A stretch of 55,554 bases of DNA from Akkermansia sp. Lineage in GTDB: Bacteria > Verrucomicrobiota > Verrucomicrobiia > Verrucomicrobiales > Akkermansiaceae. Shown here piece by piece: positions 8,181 to 15,744 of this stretch; the stretch's first letter is position 1, and each line of letters opens with the position of its first letter. The DNA lies in assembly GCA_017546445.1 (NCBI GenBank), contig JAFYWX010000003.1, positions 1-55,554 of the forward strand, read 5' to 3'. The notes under the pieces were generated by a model. The model ran no database searches. It saw nothing but the letters and a program-made list of their open reading frames with translations, and was not told the DNA's origin. A program made the translations under genes and the position numbers.

Positions 8181-9368
8181 TCAACTCTTTTTCGGCAGGG
8201 TGATGATGAATGCAGTGCGTGTGCCGGGGGTACTTTCCGCGCGGATGCTGCCGCCGTGGGTTTCAACGGCGTGTTTCACAATGGCCAGGCCCAGGCCGGT
8301 GCCTTTGATTTTGCCTGTTTTGTCAGCGCGGTAGAATCGGTTGAAGATAAAGGGCAGGGCCTCCGGGGAGATGCCTATGCCGTTGTCTTCCACGCAGATG
8401 CGGGAGGTGCCATCGGCATCCCGGCTGGCGGAGAGCTGCACTCGCAGCCCCTGCGCCGGGTTGTTTTTGAGCGCATTCTCCAGCAGGTTGAACAGCACTT
8501 GCGACCAGTAGAACGAATCGCCATGCATGGGGTAGGGCTGTGGGGAAATCGCAAGGCTGATTTCTGCCTGCTGGGCGGCGGCCTGGGATTCCAGACGCAG
8601 CACGGCCTCCTGCGCCAGCTGGTGCAAATCGAAATCCTCCTGCTTCATGTAGGTCGTGCCTGCTGTCTCCACGCGGGACAGGATGAGCATATCGGAAACC
8701 AGGCGGGCCATGCGGTCGGCATGGCGTTTCATGATTTCCAGAGAACGCTGCCGCATATCGGCATCATCGGCGGTCTCCGGGGAATCGAGCAGGGTTTCCA
8801 GATACCCCAGAATCAGCGTGAGCGGTGTGCGGAGCTCGTGCGAGGCGTTGGCAATGAACTCGCGGCGGATAACCTGGGTGCGGTGTTCCTCCGTCATGTC
8901 CAGGAACACGATGCCGATATGCCGCTCGCGGGTGGCCAGGTGGGTGGCCGTGGCCCGGTAGATGCGTTCGCCATCGGGCCGGGAAACGGGAATCATGCCG
9001 CGCACCTTTTCGGTGGACCCCGCGGCTTTCTGCAGGAACTGCTTCAGCTCACAATCCGGCATAATGCGCAGCAGATTGGTGTTGTTCATCCGCTCCATGC
9101 CGAATAAATCTGCGGCTTTCTGGTTGGCCATCACCACGCGCCCGGAAGGCCGCATCAGCAGGAAGGGAACACCCAGGGCCTCCAGAATGAGGGACTGGTC
9201 ACGCTGCACATGCTCGCTGAGCTCTGCCAGCATGCTGCGCATGTGCTTCACTTCGTTGTGCTCATCGCTTGCCCGGCGGCGGGTGCTGGTAATGAGGGTG
9301 TGCAGAAAGATAAATGGCAGAGCGAATGCCAATACCATGAGCCCCAGCACTATGTCCCAACTTACCAT
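8181..9368 (-). CDS. Orphan PhoR-like sensor histidine kinase
   Basis: 395 residues: one N-terminal membrane segment (VSWDIVLGLMVLAFALPFIF), a PAS domain (about 80-190), a HisKA helix with the phospho-acceptor His in ANASHELRTPLT, and an ATPase domain with N box LLENALKN, DNGIGI and GTGLGLAIVKHAVETHGG. This is the PhoR/ResE/WalK arrangement, but the large periplasmic sensor is missing. No response regulator is adjacent, so its partner is elsewhere. ATG 9368 (MVSWDIVLG) is chosen over the longer frame because TTGGCA-17-TAGCAT ends 10 nt upstream of it. A MITE-like element is inserted just upstream of this promoter. Confidence 0.85.
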   Translation of the reverse strand: MVSWDIVLGLMVLAFALPFIFLHTLITSTRRRASDEHNEVKHMRSMLAELSEHVQRDQSLILEALGVPFLLMRPSGRVVMANQKAADLFGMERMNNTNLLRIMPDCELKQFLQKAAGSTEKVRGMIPVSRPDGERIYRATATHLATRERHIGIVFLDMTEEHRTQVIRREFIANASHELRTPLTLILGYLETLLDSPETADDADMRQRSLEIMKRHADRMARLVSDMLILSRVETAGTTYMKQEDFDLHQLAQEAVLRLESQAAAQQAEISLAISPQPYPMHGDSFYWSQVLFNLLENALKNNPAQGLRVQLSASRDADGTSRICVEDNGIGISPEALPFIFNRFYRADKTGKIKGTGLGLAIVKHAVETHGGSIRAESTPGTRTAFIITLPKKS

Positions 9369-9378
9369 GCGCACCCGG

Positions 9379-9407
9379 ATGCTAGCAGAAAATGCCTTTT
9401 CTGCCAA
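9379..9407 (-). promoter_or_regulatory. Promoter of the histidine kinase
   Basis: On the minus strand TTGGCA (9402-9407), 17 nt, TAGCAT (9379-9384), then 10 nt to ATG 9368. Confidence 0.6.
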
Positions 9408-9434
9408 GTATAAATCTTCGAATATAGTCTGGGG

Positions 9435-9661
9435 CCACATGTGTACCAAAGATTGCTGCGCCAAATGGGAGTTTGTCGGGCAACTGTTTTTGTCGGAGCA
9501 AGGGACTTTAGTCCCTCATCGCTTGAGTTTTCGGGACTGAAGTCCCGTGCTCCGATTGATTTCTAACCCCTACAAATCGCCATTTGGCGGATAAAGAGGG
9601 AGTCAGGCTTCAAAACGGTGTTGATAATGCAGTCAATTGTGAAAACTTTGGGACACATGTG
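9435..9661. mobile_element. MITE-like element with 9-bp target duplication
   Basis: The ends are inverted repeats: CACATGTGTACCAAAG at the left and the complement of CACATGTGTCCCAAAG at the right. A second, inner inverted pair (GCGCCAAATGG near 9458, CCATTTGGCG near 9583) and a palindromic core (GGGACTTTAGTCCC, GGGACTGAAGTCCC) make the whole element one nested hairpin. The 9-mer AGTCTGGGG occurs directly on both sides (9426-9434 and 9662-9670), the mark of transposition. It has no coding capacity. Relatives are at 23420 and 42495. Confidence 0.85.
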
Positions 9662-9700
9662 AGTCTGGGGAATTAAACTTGGTGTTGCTGCGACATGCCC

Positions 9701-9931
9701 TTAATCCGCGAAGCTGGCGTAGTCCGGGAAATCGGGTGGGGCCATGTGCTCAATCTCGCGTATCAGTCCGCGGTGGTCCATGCGTTCTATTTTACTTTGT
9801 TGCATGTGGATGGCAAACAGATAGAGTGCCAGTTTGATGACGGAGGTGCGGTCTATTTCCCAATTATTCATTAATTCATCCATGCTGTTTTCCATTATCT
9901 TGGTGCATCGAAATGTATATGCTTTTCTCAT
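9701..9931 (-). CDS. Small ribbon-helix-helix-like protein
   Basis: 76 residues. The N-terminal half (KAYTFRC strand, MDELMNNWEIDRTSVIKLALYLFAIHM helices) has the strand-helix-helix shape of MetJ/Arc/CopG DNA-binding proteins; the C-terminal half is acidic. It is divergent from tyrosine recombinase 1. A 15-bp palindrome lies in its own promoter spacer and again in the recombinase promoter spacer, so a role as repressor of both genes is a good inference. It could also be an excisionase-type accessory factor or a lone antitoxin; no toxin gene is adjacent. Confidence 0.6.
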   Translation of the reverse strand: MRKAYTFRCTKIMENSMDELMNNWEIDRTSVIKLALYLFAIHMQQSKIERMDHRGLIREIEHMAPPDFPDYASFAD

Positions 9932-9956
9932 GCCTGTTTTCTTGTTGTTTCCGCAT

Positions 9957-9985
9957 AGTATAGCGGATTGTTAATCCGCTGGCTG
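9957..9985 (-). promoter_or_regulatory. Promoter of the RHH gene with embedded operator
   Basis: Minus-strand -10 TATACT (9957-9962) and a weak -35 CAGCCA (9980-9985) with a 17-nt spacer. The spacer is filled by the palindrome CGGATTGTTAATCCG (9964-9978), part of a 19-nt palindrome at 9962-9980. Confidence 0.55.
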
Positions 9986-10131
9986 TATTCCGTTCTGCTT
10001 TCATTTTATGAGAAAATGTATGAAGTTCAGCTTCCATATAACATGGCCTGAAGGATATGATGCCCGTAGCGTATGGAACGTGCATAAACAGTTCAGCATA
10101 ATGGAAAGGTGTACCCACCTGTTCATTTTGC

Positions 10132-10160
10132 TTGACGGCGGATTAACAATCCGGAATAAG
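10132..10160 (+). promoter_or_regulatory. Promoter of recombinase 1 with embedded operator
   Basis: TTGACG (10132-10137), 17-nt spacer, AATAAG (10155-10160). The spacer contains CGGATTAACAATCCG (10139-10153), the exact inverted copy of 9964-9978, placed at the same offset from the hexamers. Confidence 0.55.
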
Positions 10161-10190
10161 ACGGGGGATGTATCGGACAAGGTGCTGAAT

Positions 10191-11078
10191 ATGAACGAGC
10201 TGCTGCGGGTGTTGAAACTGGCGCTGGAGCTGCTGGAAGTACGGAGCCTGCCGGAGGTGCGCTTTGATGAGGCTGTGGAAGCCTGCATTGACGCAAAGAG
10301 AGGGCGGCGCCCACGCACCGTGACCGAAATACGTGGCATATGTGGGCGACTCATGCGGAGGGTGCCGGGATTGGCCGGGCGAGCGGTGAGTACTATGGTG
10401 CGGTCGGATTGCGTGAAGCTGGTGCAGATGGGCAGCACCCCGCGCCAGCAGCACAAGCTGCGGGTTATTCTGCACGGCGTGTTCGAATACTGCCGCCGGC
10501 AGGAGTGGTGCGCCGGTAATCCTGTATCGCTGGTCGCGGCGCCCCTGCCGGCGGAGGGGGAGATTATTCCGCTGAGCTGGGAGGAGCTGGTGCAGCTCAC
10601 CTCGACGGCTCGCCTGCCGGAGCACCGCGCCTGCATGCCTGCGCTGGGGCTGATGCTCTGGGCCGGAATACGCCCGGCAGAGGTAACCCGCTTGTGCTGG
10701 GCAGATATTGACTGGGAGGAATCTGTCATTGTGTTGCGCCCGGCGCACAGCAAGACGGGCGGCTGCCGCCATGTGCCGCTGCATGATGTGCTGCGGCGCT
10801 GGCTGCAGGGCGCCGGAATCGGGCAGGGGAATATATGCCCGGCCAACTGGCAGCGCCGCTGGCATGCGCTGCGGCTGGCTGCCGGGCTTGTCCCCTGGCG
10901 GCAGGATGTTCTGCGGCACACTTACGCCAGCTACCATGCCAAGCATTTTCATGATTTTGCAGGCCTGCAGGAGAGCATGGGCCACCGCTCTGCGCACCTG
11001 CTGCGCACGCGTTATCTGAGCATGCGCGGGCTCACGGCTGCCACGGCGCGCCGCTTCTGGCAACCGGGGGCGCTATGA
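10191..11078 (+). CDS. Tyrosine recombinase 1
   Basis: 295 residues. The catalytic domain shows Arg in GIRPAEVTRL, Lys in HSKTGG, the LRHTYASYH box, GHRS and the nucleophile Tyr in RTRYLSM. The usual HxxR reads DxxR (DVLRH), a feature shared with recombinase 2 at 48065-49090; the two proteins are clearly paralogous (shared ICPANW, LRHT-ASYH, LLRTRY, ARxFW). ATG 10191 is chosen because the promoter at 10132-10160 would lie inside the longer frame that starts at 10008. No attachment site or cargo is evident beside it. It may be a DNA invertase or remnant integrase. Confidence 0.8.
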   Translation: MNELLRVLKLALELLEVRSLPEVRFDEAVEACIDAKRGRRPRTVTEIRGICGRLMRRVPGLAGRAVSTMVRSDCVKLVQMGSTPRQQHKLRVILHGVFEYCRRQEWCAGNPVSLVAAPLPAEGEIIPLSWEELVQLTSTARLPEHRACMPALGLMLWAGIRPAEVTRLCWADIDWEESVIVLRPAHSKTGGCRHVPLHDVLRRWLQGAGIGQGNICPANWQRRWHALRLAAGLVPWRQDVLRHTYASYHAKHFHDFAGLQESMGHRSAHLLRTRYLSMRGLTAATARRFWQPGAL

Positions 11079-11090
11079 CATAGCCCCGTG

Positions 11091-11118
11091 TTGCATAACT
11101 GCTGCTGTGTAGTATGAT
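11091..11118 (+). promoter_or_regulatory. Promoter of the SPFH-NfeD operon
   Basis: TTGCAT, 16 nt, TATGAT ending 6 nt before ATG 11125. Confidence 0.6.
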
Positions 11119-11124
11119 GCAGGT

Positions 11125-11955
11125 ATGTTCATCTTTACTGTAAAACAAGGTCATTGTGCCATTGTCGAAATGTTCGGCAAGCCCGTAGCGGTGAAAAAGA
11201 GCGGCTTGCAGTTCCGTATTCCTTTCCTGCAGAAATTGCGTGATGTTTCCCCCGCCTGGGGTAACCTGACGAATAAGGACGGCTATTTCATTGAGCTGAC
11301 CGAGCAGCTGCTCGATACACAGCCCCGTTCCTGCATCACCAAGGACAATGCCACCATGCAGATGAACTGCATCATGCGCTGGCGCATTACCGACCCCATT
11401 AAGGCCGTGTATGAGGTAGAACGCCTGCATCAGTCGCTCATTGAGCTGGTGCTTAACGAGATGCGCTCGCTTATCGGCAGCCGGAATCTGGATGAGATTC
11501 TTTCCTCCCGCTCCGAAATGTCGGAGAAGGTGACCCTGGCTGTTTCCTCCACCGTGGCTCGCTGGGGTATTGCCATCACCTCTATTGAAATCAAGGAACT
11601 CACCACCGATACTGAAACCCGCGAGGCCATGCTGCGCCAGATGGAGGCAGAGCGTATCAGCCGCTCCACCGCTCTGCAGGCAGAGGGTGAAAGCACGGCA
11701 AAAATCCGCCTGGCTGAGGCAGAGAAACAGTCCGCTATTCTGCGCGCTCAGGGTGCAGCAGAGGCTCTTCGCCTGGCAGCAGAGGCAGAAGCCGCCTATG
11801 TGGAGCGGCTGGCCGGCATCATCGGGGCAGATGCTGCAGCCAAGGTGCTCATGAACCGCCAGGCGCTGGAGGGCTATGCCACCATCTCCACCAACCCGGC
11901 ATCCACGGTGTACCTGCCCAACAGTGTGCCCGCAGTCGTAGACCTCAAGCGCTGA
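11125..11955 (+). CDS. SPFH/Band 7 (stomatin-like) protein
   Basis: 276 residues with a Band 7 domain (about 5-170: VVKQG-type start, IPFLQKL, TKDNATMQMNCIMRWRITDP, LNEMRSLIGSRNLDEIL) followed by a charged Ala/Glu-rich coiled coil (EAERISRSTALQAEGES to AEAEAAYVERL). It resembles QmcA/stomatin proteins that form ring-like membrane microdomain scaffolds. An N-terminal membrane anchor is short or absent. The NfeD-like gene starts 9 nt downstream, the normal partner of this family, so the two probably act together in membrane protein quality control. Confidence 0.85.
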   Translation: MFIFTVKQGHCAIVEMFGKPVAVKKSGLQFRIPFLQKLRDVSPAWGNLTNKDGYFIELTEQLLDTQPRSCITKDNATMQMNCIMRWRITDPIKAVYEVERLHQSLIELVLNEMRSLIGSRNLDEILSSRSEMSEKVTLAVSSTVARWGIAITSIEIKELTTDTETREAMLRQMEAERISRSTALQAEGESTAKIRLAEAEKQSAILRAQGAAEALRLAAEAEAAYVERLAGIIGADAAAKVLMNRQALEGYATISTNPASTVYLPNSVPAVVDLKR

Positions 11956-11964
11956 TTTCTCCCC

Positions 11965-12450
11965 ATGACAACGGCTCTTTTCCTGGCTGATTTTTTCGGC
12001 ATTTCCAACGGCACTTTCCTGCACTGGATGCTGGCCATCAGTCTTACGCTGCTGGTGCTGGATGTTTTCTGCAACACCGAGGTGCTGTCGTGGATTTCCA
12101 TGCTGGTGTTTTCCCTGTGGGCCACCATGCAGTTTGAGCTTCCTGTGCAGTGGATGGTGCTGGTCTATGTGCTGGTACTCATCGTGTGCGCCGTGTTCTA
12201 CTACACGCTCTGGACCCACTGCGTGCGCCGCCTGGTGATGGATGGCATCATGCGCCATGCGCCCCGGGAGTCTCAGGATAATCTGGCCGGTACGCCCGGG
12301 CGCATCGTGGGCGAGGGCGATTCCCTTTCTGTGAAATACGGCGACCAGTTCCTGCCTGTGGCAGAGGAATCCCGCGCCGGTTTCTCTGCGGGAGATGCGG
12401 TAATCATCACCGCCGTGAAGGATGGCTTTGCCACTGTGAAGCGCGCTTAG
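11965..12450 (+). CDS. NfeD-like membrane protein
   Basis: 161 residues: three hydrophobic segments in the first 90 residues (LHWMLAISLTLLVLDVF, WISMLVFSLWATMQF, VLVYVLVLIVCAVFYYTLW), then a soluble C-terminal OB-like domain (LAGTPGRIVGEGDSLSVKYGDQFLPV to VIITAVKDGFATVKR). This is the short NfeD class (YbbK/YuaF-like) that partners an SPFH protein. It ends at a strong bidirectional hairpin. Confidence 0.8.
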   Translation: MTTALFLADFFGISNGTFLHWMLAISLTLLVLDVFCNTEVLSWISMLVFSLWATMQFELPVQWMVLVYVLVLIVCAVFYYTLWTHCVRRLVMDGIMRHAPRESQDNLAGTPGRIVGEGDSLSVKYGDQFLPVAEESRAGFSAGDAVIITAVKDGFATVKRA

Positions 12451-12457
12451 CGGCAAT

Positions 12458-12499
12458 AAAACAAAAAGGGCGGCGCCACGGCGCCGCCCTTTTTGTTTT
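12458..12499. terminator. Bidirectional terminator
   Basis: Arms AAAACAAAAAGGGCGGCGC and its complement, with a CACG loop. A-tract on one side and T-tract on the other serve both the NfeD gene and the convergent membrane protein gene. Confidence 0.9.
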
Positions 12500-12510
12500 C
12501 TGGGGAAAAA

Positions 12511-13311
12511 TCAGAGAATGTGGCGCATGGTCTCCGCCGTGTTGCGGAAGCGCAGCACCGTGTTCAGCCGCTCATTTTCCAGCAGCGAGACAAAGCGGCC
12601 TTCCTTGACCATGGTGCGCAGGCCGGGGTCGCGGAAGAGATCGAGCAGGCGCGTGGGCTGGGGAATGCCGCGGTTGGCCAGCTGGGTATTGTAGAAATGC
12701 GTGAAGGTGGGTTCATCCAGCGTGCACCCGAAAGCCACCAGACAGGCCAGATTCGTCTGCGCCGGGTCATCGATGGGGTCAATGCTCTGGAGCCAGCCTG
12801 TAGCCTGGGATTTGCGCAGGGCGGTGCTCATGCGGGTGAACCACGGGGTGTCGGGCATGGTGACGCCCGGGTTCTGGGTAAGCTGCATCTGGGCGGTGGC
12901 CAGCTCATGGTAGTAGCGGATGCGACACACGTTGCCGTAATAACAGATACCCATGATGGTCACCCATATCATGATGAGCGACATGAGCACCGTGGTGAGA
13001 ACGCCGCCCAGCCCGAATTTCTTCTTGAAGGAGAAAAGCTGGGAAATCCACACCATGCCGTGGAAGAAAATGAGCAGAATGAGGATAGCTGCACCCCAGG
13101 CCAGGGCCTGCACCATCCACTGCTGCGGCGTATCGGTGATGAACTCCACATAGGTGAAGCCGTTTTTCTGGAGGAACACCCAGGCCGCTACGGCGCTGGA
13201 CACAGCTACAGCCAGCAGCACCATCTTGATAACACCTTTGATAAGGGAAAAGATGAAGATGGCTACGGCCAGGATGGCAAGTATGGTCAGAATAATGTGG
13301 GTTTGGTCCAT
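12511..13311 (-). CDS. Polytopic membrane protein, CvpA-like topology
   Basis: 266 residues with four predicted membrane helices: IILTILAILAVAIFIFSLIKG, MVLLAVAVSSAVAAWVF, ALAWGAAILILLIFFHG and TTVLMSLIMIWVTIMGI. A soluble C-terminal region of about 140 residues follows (HELATAQMQLTQNPGV to ETMRHIL). The helix pattern resembles CvpA family proteins, but key motifs are not clear, so this is weak. It follows the cytochrome gene by 17 nt on the same strand and may be co-transcribed with it. Function unknown. Confidence 0.6.
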   Translation of the reverse strand: MDQTHIILTILAILAVAIFIFSLIKGVIKMVLLAVAVSSAVAAWVFLQKNGFTYVEFITDTPQQWMVQALAWGAAILILLIFFHGMVWISQLFSFKKKFGLGGVLTTVLMSLIMIWVTIMGICYYGNVCRIRYYHELATAQMQLTQNPGVTMPDTPWFTRMSTALRKSQATGWLQSIDPIDDPAQTNLACLVAFGCTLDEPTFTHFYNTQLANRGIPQPTRLLDLFRDPGLRTMVKEGRFVSLLENERLNTVLRFRNTAETMRHIL

Positions 13312-13328
13312 GATGTCGGTATGTAAAA

Positions 13329-15305
13329 TCAGCGTTGGAATCGGCGAAGCTGGTTCAGCGTCTGGGCTGCCGCGGCGTGCTTCGGGTCTGCCTGAAGGGC
13401 TTTCTGCAGGGCCTTGCGTGCCGGGGCGTATTGGCCGAGCTCAATCAGGCTGAGCCCCAGGCGGTATTGCACCTCGGCATTCTGCGGGTGTTCCTTTGCG
13501 CATTCCAGCATCTGGCGCAGGGCATCCACGGGGCGGTTCTGGCGGGCCAGGAACACGGCGTAATCCATGCGCGCCACGGCGCTGGCGGGGTCGCGCTCCA
13601 CCGCGCGGCGGTATTGTAACTCTGCCGTGGCTGCTTTACCTGCAGCGCTGGCCAGCATAGCCAGCTGCATGGCGCCGGTGGGCTGGTCTGCCTGGTGAGA
13701 GGCGGTCTGCTGCATCTCGTGCAGCACCGGGTGGTTTTTCGGCAGATTCGGGAAAAGCTGCCAGCCGGCTGCGTGGCGCACGCTGCGTGTCTTATCTGCC
13801 AGTGCTTTGCGGGCGGCATCTCCCCCCAGCAGCTCTGCTGCTGCTGCGCGCACCAGGGCATCGGCATCCTGTGTGGCACCCAGCGCCAGCGCCTGCAGCT
13901 CCGGGGTGAGGGGGAACTGCGCCAGCAGCCCCAGCAGCGTGGCGCGCCAGGCGGGGATTTCCTCTGCCTTATAAGCTGCCACCAGCTCCTGCACACTGCC
14001 TTTGCCCTGCATGGCGTGCCCCGCCGCGCGGAATCGCTGGCGGTATTTGCCCAGGCGCTCCACCTTATAACGCTTTTCCAGATACTCCATGCACCACTGG
14101 TGGTCTTTGTCCTTGTGGCAGTTCAGGCAGGCATTCGGCACCCCCAGCTCCAGGCTCATGCGCGGGTCGGGCCAGTGCAGGGCGTGGTCGCGGCGCGGGT
14201 CGCGGCCCATGTAGGTCATGCGGGGCATGTGGCATTCCACGCAGGGCATGGCCTTGCCGCCGCAGAGCTTGTTATGCCCCACCTGGGGTGCAGGCACCCC
14301 GTTGACTACCTTGTTGGTTCCGTGGCACTGCAGGCAAAGCTCGTCATTTTCCGTGGGTTTGTTTACGCCGCCGGAGTGCGGGTCGTGGCAGTCATAACAG
14401 GTGACACCGGTGCGGCCCATCTTGTGCAGCCGGAAACTCGTCTCGCAGTAGTCCTCCTCCAGCTGCAGGCCATTCGGGTGAAAAACACCGGGAATCTTCG
14501 GCAGCTCCAGGCGGAAATGCTCGTCAAACGCATCACCCACCGAGAAATCCGGGGTCAGTTCCTCGCGCCGGGCGTGGCAGCTGGCGCAGTTGTCGTCATG
14601 CTGCGCTGCTGTCAGCTTGCGGTCTGCCCGTGCCACCAGGCACCCGTCCTGGGCATCGGGAGTATCGGAAACCTTGTGGCAGCGGATGCAGGTGATGCCG
14701 GGCTCCTGCCAGCTTGCCTTAAAGGTATCGGTTGCTATATCATAATTCTTTCGGAATCCGCTCATGTGGCACCAGGCGCATTGGGATTCCCAGTTCATGC
14801 CGCGGCCTGTCCAGTGCCCCCATTCACCCGGCTTGCGCTGGGCGCCACCGCGGGCCTGCTGCAAGGCATCATCCCGGAAAACGTCAAACCACTCCTTTTT
14901 CTCCACATCCCAGGCGGCGCTCGGGGTCTGCAGGCCACCGTCCTTCCAGCGCAGCAGATATTGCACCAGCGGCTCCCGGCCGATGACGCCACCCACGGTG
15001 TACACCTTGCCTGTGGCGGTATCACGCATCTGGAATCCCCCGCGCGCGTCGCGCGTCATTTCCAGTTCCATGCCGTGTGCCCTGATGCGCTGCCCGGCAA
15101 AGGCCTCGGCATCCAGCTGCTCATTCGTGTGGCGCCAGGCCCAGGCGTGGTCACTGCCGGCCCATTGCTGGTATTCCTTCTGGTGGCAGGCCGCGCAGCG
15201 GCGCGATACCGATAACGCCGATTCATCCCAATGCTTCCGCTCCACCTCTGCTCCGGTGCTCAGGGCAGGGGAAATCAACAGAATGATGAAAGGAACGCGG
15301 CTCAT
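13329..15305 (-). CDS. Octaheme cytochrome c with TPR C-terminus
   Basis: 658 residues with a short signal peptide (MSRVPFIILLISPALSTGA). Eight CxxCH heme c motifs are visible: CAACH, CAWCH, CIRCH, CASCH, CYDCH, CLQCH, CVECH and CLNCH, all in the first 400 residues. A helical HEAT-like stretch and two to three TPRs follow (AELQYRRAVERDPASAVARMDYA; AEVQYRLGLSLIELGQYAPARKALQKAL). The layout resembles cytochrome c554/nitrite-reductase-like multiheme proteins with TPR tails, so periplasmic electron transfer is likely; the substrate is unknown. ATG 15305 is chosen, 8 nt after a TAAAAT -10. Confidence 0.8.
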   Translation of the reverse strand: MSRVPFIILLISPALSTGAEVERKHWDESALSVSRRCAACHQKEYQQWAGSDHAWAWRHTNEQLDAEAFAGQRIRAHGMELEMTRDARGGFQMRDTATGKVYTVGGVIGREPLVQYLLRWKDGGLQTPSAAWDVEKKEWFDVFRDDALQQARGGAQRKPGEWGHWTGRGMNWESQCAWCHMSGFRKNYDIATDTFKASWQEPGITCIRCHKVSDTPDAQDGCLVARADRKLTAAQHDDNCASCHARREELTPDFSVGDAFDEHFRLELPKIPGVFHPNGLQLEEDYCETSFRLHKMGRTGVTCYDCHDPHSGGVNKPTENDELCLQCHGTNKVVNGVPAPQVGHNKLCGGKAMPCVECHMPRMTYMGRDPRRDHALHWPDPRMSLELGVPNACLNCHKDKDHQWCMEYLEKRYKVERLGKYRQRFRAAGHAMQGKGSVQELVAAYKAEEIPAWRATLLGLLAQFPLTPELQALALGATQDADALVRAAAAELLGGDAARKALADKTRSVRHAAGWQLFPNLPKNHPVLHEMQQTASHQADQPTGAMQLAMLASAAGKAATAELQYRRAVERDPASAVARMDYAVFLARQNRPVDALRQMLECAKEHPQNAEVQYRLGLSLIELGQYAPARKALQKALQADPKHAAAAQTLNQLRRFQR

Positions 15306-15313
15306 GCGCCCGC

Positions 15314-15343
15314 ATTTTACCACAATTTAACCTCCCCGCGCAA
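15314..15343 (-). promoter_or_regulatory. Promoter of the cytochrome gene
   Basis: Minus-strand TTGCGC (15338-15343), 18 nt, TAAAAT (15314-15319), then 8 nt to ATG 15305. Confidence 0.5.
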
Positions 15344-15394
15344 ATGCAAAACATGCCCCGAAAATAAAAAAATGCAGAAAAATGAAATTTAGTC

Positions 15395-15423
15395 TTGCAA
15401 TTCGGTCGGTCGTCTGATAAAAT
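15395..15423 (+). promoter_or_regulatory. Promoter of tRNA-Val
   Basis: TTGCAA, 17-nt spacer, TAAAAT, 10 nt before the first base of the tRNA. Confidence 0.75.
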
Positions 15424-15433
15424 GCGGCCACAC

Positions 15434-15505
15434 GCACGAGTAGCTCAGTGGTAGAGCGGCTGTCTTACACACAGTTGGTCAGGAGTTCGAATCTCTTCTC
15501 GTGTA
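15434..15505 (+). tRNA. tRNA-Val (anticodon UAC)
   Basis: 72 nt folding as a complete cloverleaf: acceptor GCACGAG/CTCGTGT (G-U first pair), D arm GCTC/GAGC, anticodon stem GCTGT/ACAGT with loop CTTACAC (anticodon TAC), T arm AGGAG/CTCTT with TTCGAAT, discriminator A. CCA is not encoded. It marks the left edge of the accessory region, but I found no second copy of its 3' end downstream. Confidence 0.93.
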
Positions 15506-15515
15506 TAAACCTCGC

Positions 15516-15549
15516 AATCCTCTAACGCTTAATGCGTTAGAGGATTTTT
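15516..15549 (+). terminator. Terminator of tRNA-Val
   Basis: AATCCTCTAACGC / GCGTTAGAGGATT with a TTAAT loop and a run of Ts. Confidence 0.85.
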
Positions 15550-15639
15550 AGTAACAATCAGCGACTTAACAACCCTGCGCAGAATCGGCATACACCCTTT
15601 TCAGCGTGCCATTTTGGCCAGAAATCGCGCTTTTCACCC

Positions 15640-15719
15640 CCTTCAGGACTGCAAAGGACTAGGGAGGCGGCAGACCTCTCACCTTACAACAAGTGCTGGT
15701 CCCTCCGCAGTTCAGGGGT
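15640..15719 (+). promoter_or_regulatory. Structured leader before the CAT-like gene
   Basis: Two left-arm blocks (GGACTGC near 15645 and AGGGAGG near 15662) can pair with CCCTCC and GCAGTTC near 15703-15715. An extended imperfect hairpin just before the start of the acetyltransferase gene could be an attenuator; I see no leader peptide that would prove it. Confidence 0.35.
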
Positions 15720-15744
15720 TATAAACTTATCAATCAATAAACAA

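Noticed and set aside
11032..12456. Minus-strand open frame opposite the SPFH and NfeD genes
   Set aside because: Both plus-strand proteins have clear family motifs and a promoter; the antisense translation has none. The same holds for 13695-15215 opposite the cytochrome.
15434..15505. tRNA-Val as attachment site of the whole island
   Set aside because: I looked for a second copy of the tRNA 3' end up to 28.6 kb and saw none, and no integrase gene lies beside it.
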